Program-made: the position numbers and the translations under genes
NCBI GenBank assembly: GCA_964424205.1
Contig: CAYRIF010000051.1
Location: 1 to 17,155 of the forward strand
DNA from: CAYRIF01 sp964424205
GTDB taxonomy: Bacteria > Bacteroidota > Bacteroidia > Cytophagales > Cyclobacteriaceae
Direction: 5' to 3'
Length of the DNA: 17,155 nucleotides
Notes under the pieces: model-generated
What the model was told of the DNA's origin: nothing
Databases searched by the model: none
Seen by the model: only the letters and a program-made list of their open reading frames with translations
In this document: piece after piece, positions 8,214 to 16,500 of the stretch
Layout of the letters: each line of letters begins with the position of its first letter
How positions within the stretch are numbered: position 1 is the first letter of the stretch

Positions 8214-8245
8214 TTTGGTTTGGAACTATTTTATTAATAAATTGG
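8214..8245 (+). promoter_or_regulatory. Weak promoter candidate for the DUF4136 lipoprotein gene
   Basis: TTTG (8214-8217), a 20-base spacer and TAAATTGG (8238-8245) resemble the Bacteroidota TTTG / TAnnTTTG pair, with a shifted G in the second box. It lies between the mdh terminator and the ATG at 8275, where a promoter is needed. The match is imperfect. Confidence 0.22.
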
Positions 8246-8274
8246 TTGCATAAAAGTCTCTCAAAACTAAAACT

Positions 8275-8844
8275 ATGAAAAAACACTACTCCCCTTTTCT
8301 TTTAATTTTACTACTCTTTTTAAGCAGCTGCTTTGGCTACAATGAGTATTTAGTTGAGTCTGACTATAGCTATTATGGCAAATTTAACAGCTATAAAACT
8401 TTCAACTTCATGTCTAGTGCCCTCAATGAAAGTGACTCTTCCATGAAAAATGAAGTGGTTGAGAATGCCATAAAAATCAGGTTGCAGCAACAAGGCTACC
8501 GCCTCAACGAGAACAAACCTAACCTACTGGTATCCTATAAACTATTCTACAAAAATTTCGATTTCAATGGCTACAATCAACCAGATATAAATGACTGGGT
8601 CAAAAGAGAAAATGAATTAGAAGAATACGACCCTATCACCTACAATTTAAGAGAAGGCACCATATTGGTTTTACTATTTGACAGGAAAAGAGAAAAATCT
8701 GTTTGGCAAGGTTATGCTTCAGGACTTTTCGGAGATGTGGAAAACCCACAAGTTGAAAAAAACCTAAAAAGAGCCGTGCGTTCTATTTTGGATCGTTATC
8801 AGTTTTTAGCAGAGGGGTTTGCTGATAATGGGGGTAGTAAATAG
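8275..8844 (+). CDS. DUF4136-family lipoprotein
   Basis: This is a 189-residue exported protein with a type II signal peptide: MKKHYS, a leucine-rich core, and lipobox LSSC with the lipidated cysteine at 19. Phe at +2 rather than Asp fits outer-membrane sorting by the rule known from E. coli. The rest fits DUF4136: the FNSYKTFNF block near 37-45, then ENAIKIRLQQQGYRL and NKPNLLVSY, and a C-terminal part in which LVLLFDRKREKSVWQGYASG forms the characteristic strand pair. The function of the family is not known. The length is typical. It has a free-standing plus-strand position between the mdh terminator and a convergent hydrolase gene 7 bases beyond its stop. Confidence 0.85.
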   Translation: MKKHYSPFLLILLLFLSSCFGYNEYLVESDYSYYGKFNSYKTFNFMSSALNESDSSMKNEVVENAIKIRLQQQGYRLNENKPNLLVSYKLFYKNFDFNGYNQPDINDWVKRENELEEYDPITYNLREGTILVLLFDRKREKSVWQGYASGLFGDVENPQVEKNLKRAVRSILDRYQFLAEGFADNGGSK

Positions 8845-8851
8845 CTTAGTT

Positions 8852-9703
8852 TTATACCTCTTCATTAAAAAAAAGTCCAGTTTTCTCAGCAATAAATTGA
8901 CTATCCATAGGCAATAAATCCTCTTCATATGGATGCTTCCCTCCAAAAGTATGGTTCGCATTTTTTACTATTTCTACCCTAACAGTAGGATTCCATTTTT
9001 GTAAATTTTCTACAGCTGATAGCGGCACTGCCGCATCATTTGTACCGTGAAAAGCAATCAGAGGCTGCTTCATATTTTTCATTGCTCGCTCAATATTAAA
9101 CCTAGATTCATTTCGCAGAAAATCTTCTACTATTTGATAGTACAATGGCATATTCTGTTTGGTGCGACCATTATAGACATACTGCACTCCTTCAGCTTTC
9201 CACTGCCTTAAAATAGGCTCAGTTGCTCTGAAAGCAAGATGATCCACTGCTGCCCAAGTTGCTACACCTTTGACTCTAGCATCCTCATCGGCTTTGAGTA
9301 TCACCGCACCCCCGCCCCTACTATGCCCTATCAAATATACCTTTTCAAGGTTAATTTCTCCAGGTGGTATTTCGATTTCACTTGAAAAAACATAGTCAAT
9401 GACCGTGCCTAAATCATCCAATTCTTTTGTGAAATTATTATTACCAAAAGCTTCTAAATCAACAAAATCCATAGGGTGCTCTGGTGTCGTGCCATTGTGT
9501 GAAAAATTGAGCTTCACGTAAATAAACCCCTTGTTAGCAAAATAATCGGCAATCAAATTGAAATGTCCCCAATCTTTGAACCCCTTAAAACCATGAACAA
9601 AAATTATGACAGGTTTTTGAACACCACTTTCTTTAAATCTCACATCCAATAATACCTTCTTTTGGTTGTGATTTGAATCAATTACTTTTTCAAACTTTCG
9701 CAT
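8852..9703 (-). CDS. Alpha/beta hydrolase (dienelactone hydrolase/acyl peptidase-like)
   Basis: This is a 283-residue cytosolic alpha/beta hydrolase without a signal peptide. The oxyanion region is IFVHGFKGFKDWG (34-46), the nucleophile elbow is GHSRGG with Ser128, the acid is Asp223 in FHGTNDAAVP, and the catalytic His is His251 in NANHTFGGKHP. All three members of the triad are therefore present in the right order and spacing. It resembles the dienelactone hydrolase and S9-like esterase group often annotated simply as alpha/beta fold hydrolase. The substrate is unknown. It is divergent from the polyprenyl synthase gene, with only 60 bases between the two starts. Confidence 0.88.
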   Translation of the reverse strand: MRKFEKVIDSNHNQKKVLLDVRFKESGVQKPVIIFVHGFKGFKDWGHFNLIADYFANKGFIYVKLNFSHNGTTPEHPMDFVDLEAFGNNNFTKELDDLGTVIDYVFSSEIEIPPGEINLEKVYLIGHSRGGGAVILKADEDARVKGVATWAAVDHLAFRATEPILRQWKAEGVQYVYNGRTKQNMPLYYQIVEDFLRNESRFNIERAMKNMKQPLIAFHGTNDAAVPLSAVENLQKWNPTVRVEIVKNANHTFGGKHPYEEDLLPMDSQFIAEKTGLFFNEEV

Positions 9704-9763
9704 TTCAACTATTTATTTAAAAACACTTCTCTTTTGGTTTTTTTGATAGTAATATTGTACCCA

Positions 9764-10738
9764 ATGACACTCAAAATTAAGGATATTCAAGCACCAATTG
9801 CAACAGAAATGCAGGATTTCGAAAAGAAATTTCGTGCCTCTATGAAAAGCAACGTGCTATTGCTTGACAAAATCATGAGTTATATCGTCAAACGTAAGGG
9901 GAAGCAAATGCGTCCAATGTTTGTCTTCCTAACTGCTGGCGCTTGCGCAGAAATTAATGACGCCACCCACAGAGGCGCTGCATTAATTGAGCTGCTGCAT
10001 ACCGCTACTTTAGTACATGACGACGTGGTGGATGAAGCAAATTATCGAAGAGGGTTTTTCTCAGTCAATGCCCTTTGGAAAAATAAAATTGCCGTATTGG
10101 TGGGTGATTATTTACTTTCAAGAGGGCTATTACTTGCCGTAGCGCATGAGGATTACGAACTGCTAAAAATAGTGTCCAACGCTGTAAAAGAAATGAGCGA
10201 AGGTGAATTGTTACAAATTGACAAAGCAAGAAGTCTAGATATTACCGAGGCTATTTATTACGATGTCATCAGGCAAAAAACGGCCTCACTAGTTGCCTCT
10301 TGTTGTGCTGTCGGGGCATCCTCATCAGGTTGCGATGAAAATACTGTAGCGTTAATGCGCCAATTTGGGGAAAAGGTAGGGATGGCATTCCAAATCAAAG
10401 ATGATCTATTTGATTATGGTGAAGAGGAAATTGGGAAGCCCTTGGGCATTGATATCAAGGAAAAGAAAATGACGTTGCCACTGATTTATGCATTAAATCA
10501 ATCTACCTGGCTGGTGAAGCGCAAAATCATTAACATTGTCAAAAATCAAAGCCACAAACCAAAAAAAGTAACAGAGGTTATTGAATTTGTAAAAGCATCT
10601 GGTGGCATTGCCTATGCCACCGAATCCATGAATAAATTCTATGCAGAAGCACTACAAATTTTAGATTCTTTTACCGATTCTGTTTATAAAACCTCCCTGC
10701 AACAATTAGTACAATTTACAATTGAGCGCAATAAATAA
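9764..10738 (+). CDS. Polyprenyl diphosphate synthase (long-chain, trans type)
   Basis: This 324-residue trans-isoprenyl diphosphate synthase adds isopentenyl units to an allylic diphosphate, here probably for the menaquinone side chain. The first aspartate-rich motif is HDDVVDEA (D86, D87, D90) followed by RRG, and the second is QIKDDLFDYG (D213, D214, D217). GKQMRP (46-51) holds the conserved substrate-binding Lys and Arg. The residue five before the first Asp is Ala81 (small) rather than aromatic, which generally allows long products. IspB-like octaprenyl or a related length is likely, but exact length cannot be read. The ATG at 9764 is chosen over one at 9734, because the upstream ten residues (MVFLIVILYP) are not part of the family. 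It may lead an operon with mscS 42 bases downstream. Confidence 0.9.
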   Translation: MTLKIKDIQAPIATEMQDFEKKFRASMKSNVLLLDKIMSYIVKRKGKQMRPMFVFLTAGACAEINDATHRGAALIELLHTATLVHDDVVDEANYRRGFFSVNALWKNKIAVLVGDYLLSRGLLLAVAHEDYELLKIVSNAVKEMSEGELLQIDKARSLDITEAIYYDVIRQKTASLVASCCAVGASSSGCDENTVALMRQFGEKVGMAFQIKDDLFDYGEEEIGKPLGIDIKEKKMTLPLIYALNQSTWLVKRKIINIVKNQSHKPKKVTEVIEFVKASGGIAYATESMNKFYAEALQILDSFTDSVYKTSLQQLVQFTIERNK

Positions 10739-10780
10739 TCAAATTTTTATTATATTGTAGGTAAAATATTTTGACCTCAA

Positions 10781-11836
10781 ATGATAGAGCAACTCGTGCC
10801 ATTTTTTAAATCGATCATAGGCACTGCCATTACGGTAGTGATAGTGATAATACTGTATGTACTAGCACAAAAATTACTGTCGAACAAAATCGCCTCCACC
10901 AAAAAAAGTTCACTATTACGGCAGATTATTTTGTTTATCATTATCCTCATTGGTTTTATCTCAGTGCTAATATCCTTGCCGATTGAGTCTGGATTAAAAG
11001 GGCAAATTATAGGATTGATAGGCATTGTCTTGAGTGCTTCGATAGCGCTGAGTGCTACTACCTTGCTTGGCAACGCTTTCGCAGGAATTATGATTCGGGT
11101 TGTTAATAATTTCAAAATTGGCGATTTCATCCAAACAGACAAGCATTTTGGGAGAGTTTCTGATGCAGGATTATTTCATGTTGAGATTCAAACAGAAGAC
11201 AGTGACTTAATCACCATCCCTAATCTTTACATTGCCACTCAGCCTGTCAAAGTGATTCGCTCTACAGGCACTATTATCTCTTCAGAGGTTTCTTTGGGGT
11301 ACGACGTTTCGGTCAGTAAAATTGAAAAATGTTTGCTAGAAGCTGCGAAAAGTGCCGAACTCAAAGACCCATTTGTGTTTGTTACTTATCTAGGAGATTA
11401 CTCCATTGTCTATAAAGTGCATGGCATGTTAACCAATGTTAAAAGACTGCTTTCCGCCAGGTCACGACTAAAAAAGATGATGCTTAAAAGTTTACATGAG
11501 GCGGGCATAGAAATCGTTTCTCCAACATTTATGAATCAACGTCAAGTAAATGATGTTGTGTTTATTCCTAAAAAGGAGCGTAAAGCTGCTCCTGAATCAG
11601 AAAAAAAAGAAAAGCCTGAAGAAATAATTTTTAACAAGGCACAACAAGCCGAAACGATCGAAAGAAAAAAAGAAAGAATTGAGGAAATTGAAAATGAATT
11701 AGAAGCCTTGGAAAAAGAGTTGAAAGAAGCGGATGATCGCGTTTCGATAAAGAAAAGAATCAACAAATTAGAATCTTTGAAAGTGATGATTCAGGGAAAA
11801 ATTGATAGTGCCACTGATGAGATGAATGGTCAGTAA
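10781..11836 (+). CDS. MscS-family mechanosensitive channel with charged coiled-coil tail
   Basis: This 351-residue inner-membrane channel of the MscS family would release solutes on osmotic downshock. Three hydrophobic segments lie at about 9-32, 45-66 and 72-105. The last runs into the pore-lining helix, rich in Gly/Ala/Ser as usual, ending VVNNFKIGDFIQ. The beta domain contains GRVSDAGLFHVEI and the conserved IPN (LITIPNLY). The alpha/beta vestibule domain follows to about residue 250. After it comes an unusual tail of about 85 residues, extremely rich in Lys and Glu (ESEKKEKPEE, ERKKERIEEI, ENELEALEKELKEADD), which looks like a long coiled coil. It is followed 69 bases later on the same strand by a DUF697 gene. 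Confidence 0.9.
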   Translation: MIEQLVPFFKSIIGTAITVVIVIILYVLAQKLLSNKIASTKKSSLLRQIILFIIILIGFISVLISLPIESGLKGQIIGLIGIVLSASIALSATTLLGNAFAGIMIRVVNNFKIGDFIQTDKHFGRVSDAGLFHVEIQTEDSDLITIPNLYIATQPVKVIRSTGTIISSEVSLGYDVSVSKIEKCLLEAAKSAELKDPFVFVTYLGDYSIVYKVHGMLTNVKRLLSARSRLKKMMLKSLHEAGIEIVSPTFMNQRQVNDVVFIPKKERKAAPESEKKEKPEEIIFNKAQQAETIERKKERIEEIENELEALEKELKEADDRVSIKKRINKLESLKVMIQGKIDSATDEMNGQ

Positions 11837-11905
11837 AAAAAGATAGACTTGATGACCTAAGATAAATGACGGTTCGCATCTACATCGTTAAAAACTAAAT
11901 AGCTC

Positions 11906-12898
11906 ATGAGAAAACAAATAAAAACGATATTTACAATAGTCAGTATCCTAGTCCTGCTAGCGTTTACACTGTTTGTCATCAACCAAGTAGCCAGTATTTA
12001 CAACAACGTTTATGCCATGAACCCTGTGATAGGAAATATAGTGCTTGGTGTGCTTATATTGATTTTTGTAGCACTATTTATCATCCCCATTGTGTTATAT
12101 TTCAAATTACCAAAACCATTAAAGCACCCAAACAACGAGGCTAAAAAAGCCATTTTTATAAAACATATTCAAAAGAGGCTCTCAAATAATAAACATTTAC
12201 AAGGTCAAAATTTTGATTTTTCAAAAGAAGAAGAGATTAAAAGGGCTTTAAAAGTTTTAGATGAAAGCGCAGATATATCAATCCACAAAAATGCCCAAAA
12301 CGTATTTTTAACAACCGCTATTTCACAAAACGGCAAACTAGATGCATTAACTATTTTGGTGACCCAAACAAAAATGGTGTGGGAAATTGCGCATATCTAT
12401 TGGCAGCGTCCCGCACTCAGTGACTTGTTTAACCTATATGCCAATGTTAGCGCTACCGCATTTTTAGCCTCAGAGATAGAAAACTTAGACATTTCAAGGC
12501 AAATAGAACCCATTATGAGTGCCATGCTGAAAAGTCCCGGCAAAGCATTGCCGATTGTTGGGCACGCTGCTCATATTATTACTGATTCAATATTGGAAGG
12601 CTCTATCAATGCCTTTTTGACACTAAGGGTGGGTATTATCACCAAAAGATATTGTGACTCGTTGGAAGCCTTTGACAAGCAAGTAGTAAGGAGAAATGCG
12701 TTTATTGAAGCATCTTCGCTACTCAAAACGCTGGTCGTACAATCATCTGGACAAGTCATCAATAGCATCTTGAATGCCACCAAACGCATGGGTACTAATA
12801 CCATCAAGTCTGGAGTAAGTGCTATAGAAAAAGCTGCCTTGGGAATAAAATCAGGTCTTGAAAGTATTGCTGGAAAAATAGGGGGCAAAAATATTTAG
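11906..12898 (+). CDS. DUF697 (YcjF-like) membrane protein
   Basis: This is a 330-residue protein with two N-terminal membrane segments (about 8-27 and 42-66), then a basic linker, a helical region and a DUF697 domain (about 125-250). The most conserved part reads NVFLTTAISQNGKLDALTIL, then TKMVWEIAHIYWQRPALSDL and LYANVSATAFLASEIE. The C-terminal 70 residues are helical, with repeated Ser/Lys/Ala/Gly, and may be amphipathic. DUF697 is often fused to or next to GTPases in proteobacteria (YcjF beside YcjX), but no GTPase is present here. Its neighbour is instead the MscS channel, 69 bases upstream. Function unknown; a membrane-associated stress role is only a guess. Confidence 0.85.
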   Translation: MRKQIKTIFTIVSILVLLAFTLFVINQVASIYNNVYAMNPVIGNIVLGVLILIFVALFIIPIVLYFKLPKPLKHPNNEAKKAIFIKHIQKRLSNNKHLQGQNFDFSKEEEIKRALKVLDESADISIHKNAQNVFLTTAISQNGKLDALTILVTQTKMVWEIAHIYWQRPALSDLFNLYANVSATAFLASEIENLDISRQIEPIMSAMLKSPGKALPIVGHAAHIITDSILEGSINAFLTLRVGIITKRYCDSLEAFDKQVVRRNAFIEASSLLKTLVVQSSGQVINSILNATKRMGTNTIKSGVSAIEKAALGIKSGLESIAGKIGGKNI

Positions 12899-13579
12899 CA
12901 ATCATTATTTTTCTAAGTATAAATTGTATTTTTATTATATGTTAATTTTTGACTGCTTTTACTTTTGACAAGCATCTCTATTTCAACTATAATTTGCTAA
13001 CCCTCCAGTACTTCCAGCTATCAGGCGTAAAAGTATAGCGAATCAGTTCAGGAAATACGTATTAACCGATGTAATATTTCATTCTTTAGGCATAAAACAA
13101 TAATCTCTTCGCTTCATATTTGAAACGCATCACATCGTTTTTTTCATAGTTACCACAAATTAATCGCATCAATACAAAGATATGCACATCAGGGAATTTC
13201 AAATAAATTTCAGTAAAATACCAAAACGGAAACTGCCAGTATCTTATTGGTTTTGAGTGAATTAGCAGATAACAAATTATACTTTTTTAGTTTATTCTGT
13301 CACAATTCCAACCAGTAATCCGCTTATACAGAACAAGCAATCTGCATTTTCCTCCAAAAACCATACATGCCAACGCTACTTATTATTGCAATACCCAATG
13401 CAAGTACATATTTTGCCCAACACCGCTATGTTACCATTAGAAATGGAAATACCTTGAATACTAAAGAAATCCGTTAAAAGATTTAAAAGGGTGGTAAAAC
13501 AAACTGCCCAATATTAGGCAATCTACCATGCACCAAAAAACATGGTGTTTTGAACTATTTCAATAAAAAAGAATTAAAT
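12899..13579. other. 681-base stretch without an intact gene
   Basis: No open frame of credible length starts here. The stretch is AT-rich, lacks a clear terminator for the DUF697 gene, and shows coding-like debris: a minus-strand frame broken by stops (12987-13382) and a 36-codon plus-strand frame (13367-13477). Near its right end, ACCATG (13525-13530) and CATGGT (13541-13546) form a small inverted repeat that overlaps a second one (CACCA/TGGTG), giving alternative hairpins in the presumed leader of the giant gene. No convincing TTTG-N19-TAnnTTTG promoter was found close to 13580. Confidence 0.6.
12987..13382 (-). pseudogene. Possible decayed minus-strand gene
   Basis: One minus-strand frame reads from just after a stop at 13380-13382 down to TAG at 12987-12989, about 130 codons, with only three internal stops (13287-13289, 13086-13088 and one TAA about 24 bases further on). 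The pieces look protein-like: KPIRYWQFPFWYFTEIYLKF, then FKYEAKRLLFYA, and a last piece PELIRYTFTPDSWKYWRVSK, all in the same frame. The aromatic-rich, Trp-containing composition differs from random AT-rich translation, and more stops would be expected by chance. I cannot name a family. A chance frame is a real alternative, since plus-strand fragments over the same bases also read plausibly. Confidence 0.25.
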
Positions 13580-16500
13580 ATGTGCTTAAAAAAAATAGTT
13601 TTACTGTTATTAATTACTGCAACAAGCCTTGCTAGTCAAGCCGCTGATCGTTACTGGGTAGCTACAGTAGCTGGTTTTAGCAATTGGAGCAATACTGCCA
13701 ATTGGTCCGCCACTTCGGGGGGAATCGGAGGAGCTTCTGTACCAGGATCTAGCGATTTAGCCATTTTTGACGTGAATGGTTCTAGTGCTTGTCGCATGGA
13801 TATTAATGCAAATGTTTTTGGCATACATTTAAGAACTGGATATAATGGCAATGTAGACATGCAGCCAGGCGTTACCATAAATATTGGTGCAGGAAATGCT
13901 ACTTTTAATGCCGCCACATTTAGAGGGGCTGATGCTGCCATTACTGTCAATGGGAATTTTACCATTGATGGTGGGAATTTCAATAGCACGACAGGAATAT
14001 TGACCATTACCAAAGATTTTGCCTTTACAAGTGGTGGATTTGATGAAAAAACAGGTACAGTTCGGTTTAGTGGTGGCAATCAAACCTTTATTGGCACTTT
14101 AGGCTTTCATAACTTGGAAATTTCAGGTAGTGGAAACAAAAATATCAATCCAGCCTCTACTTTTTTGGTTTTTAATTCCTTTACATTTTCATCGAACCCT
14201 AATATAAATATTAATGGTGGTACCATTCAGGTTTACGGCGATATGAATATCAGCGGCACTTCCAGTACCAATAACGGAACTGGCCTCATTCGTTTTACTG
14301 GTAATAAAATTCAAACAATTACCAGTACGGCTGCTTTTGGACGTGCAGAATTACCAAACATCGAAATTAATAAAACGGGCGGCGTTATTTCCTTTGGTGG
14401 TTTCATAACTACCAATGGGAATTGGACTTATATCAATGGGGCAGTCGATTATACCACCAACAACGCTACTGTAGGTCTTAGCAAAAATGGGTCACAAACG
14501 ATTACCGGAGGTGAAATTTTTAATAATGTATATTTCGCCGGAACAGGCGATAAAGTCATAGATACGCCCATTACGGTAGGGGGTCTGATGACTTCAAATG
14601 GCGTAAATTTGAATATCAATGGTGTTGTAAATCTTACTGGGGATATGCTACTCAAAAATGGTAATTTTTCAAACAATGGAACAGGAACTATCAAAATTAA
14701 TGGGGCAGGAAACCAAAATATAACCAGTACTACTACCCTAGGAAAAGCCGAACTACCCAACGTAGAAATTAACAAAAGTGGCGGTATCGCTACTTTCTCA
14801 GGGATTGTATCTACCAATAAAGATTGGACGTATATTGCCGGAGATTTAGACTATATCACCAATGACGCCACCGTTGCCCTAACAGGCAGTAATCAAGTGC
14901 TCAAAGGTGGCGAAACCTTTCAAAATTTGGAACTTACCAAGTCTGGGACCAAAAATATCATCGGTAGCTGTACTGTCAAGGGCTTATTTACATGCTCAGG
15001 CACCGGACCGGTACATATCAATGGATCTGCAATCAACGTGATTGGCGATATGCTCATTAGCAATAATAACTTGACTTGTGCTGGAACAGGTACCATTAGA
15101 CTAACAGGCGCTAATGACCAAGCCATTACAAGTATCACTACTATAGGAAGGGGAGAGCTTCCGAATGTAGAAATCAATAAAACTGGTGGTCTTGCTACTT
15201 TTAATGGCANNNNNNNNNNNNNNNNNNNNNNNNNNNNNNNNNNNNNNNNNNNNNNNNNNNNNNNNNNNNNNNNNNNNNNNNNNNNNNNNNNNNNNNNNNN
15301 NNNNNNNNNTAACAAAAACATTGTCAATGCAACTACCATTACTGGGCTTTTTACTTTTTCGGGAGGCTCCGCCATTCATATCAATGGTGACCCGATCAAT
15401 GTCACCGCTGATATGTTAATTAACAACTCACACTTTAGCAATGTCGGCACTGGTTTAATTCGAATTACAGGTGCCAACAACCAAACCATCACGAGTACTT
15501 CCTTGGTAACAAGGGGGGAGCTCCCAAATGTAGAAATCAATAAAACCGGTGGTATCGCTACTTTCTCAGGAATTGTATCTACCAATAGAAACTGGACATA
15601 CCTAGCAGGAAATGTTGATTACACCACCAACGATGCCACCGTGGCATTAACCAGAGGCGGTGAACAGTTTTTAACCGGTGGCGAAACTTTTAATAATTTA
15701 TTTATTACAGGCAGTGGTAACAAAAACATTGTCAATGCAACTACCATTACTGGGCTTTTTACTTTTTCGGGAGTCTCCGCCATTCATATCAATGGTGACC
15801 CGATTAATGTCACCGCTGATATGCTAATTAATAACTCACACTTCGCTAATAATGGCACAGGGTTAATTCGCATTACCGGTGCCAATAATCAACTGATTGA
15901 GAGCACAGTAGGCACAGGGTCAGGAGAGCTTCCAAATATAGAAATAAACAAATCCGGGGGACTTGCAACATTGAAAGGCATCTTATCCACAAACGGTAAT
16001 TGGGAATATATCAATGGTAATTTGGATGCCTCGACAAATACCTCCACAGTTTCTTTTTATGGTATTAATAAAACCATCAATGGTGGAAATACTGCCAATC
16101 ACATGACATTTTACAATTTAAGATTCCACGGAAACAACAACATCAATACCGCAACAGGAGATATTTATGTGCGTAATGCCTTGTCACTGACCGATGCGGA
16201 CCTACTACTCAATGGACATGAACTAACCATTGAAAATGCTTCCCCGATAGCTATCAGCAGGAATAGTGGTCTTATTCGTAGTGAAAATCAGGATAACGCC
16301 AGCAAAATAAACTGGAATATTGGCAGTACAGCAGGCGTATTTACCTTCCCGTTTGGCAACACAAGCAATAACTATATCCCAGTGCGGTTTCAAGTAACCG
16401 ATGGGGGTGATGTTGGGACTGTCAGTATTGCCACTTACCCTACAGGTGGAACTATTTTTCCATTGCCGACTACGCCCATAGCCGTTACGAATATGGATAA

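Noticed and set aside
13011..13122. Plus-strand fragment reading NPPVLPAIRRKSIANQFRKY and on to SLGIKQ before a stop, reminiscent of phage BRO or RhuM proteins
   Set aside because: Only about 36 codons, no start codon, no continuation in either direction, and it overlaps the minus-strand frame that has longer support. The resemblance is too weak.
13651..15585. Several long minus-strand open frames across the giant gene
   Set aside because: They are shadows of the repeat-rich plus-strand gene: they recur with the repeat period, are Pro/Val/Ser-rich and lack any recognisable domain.
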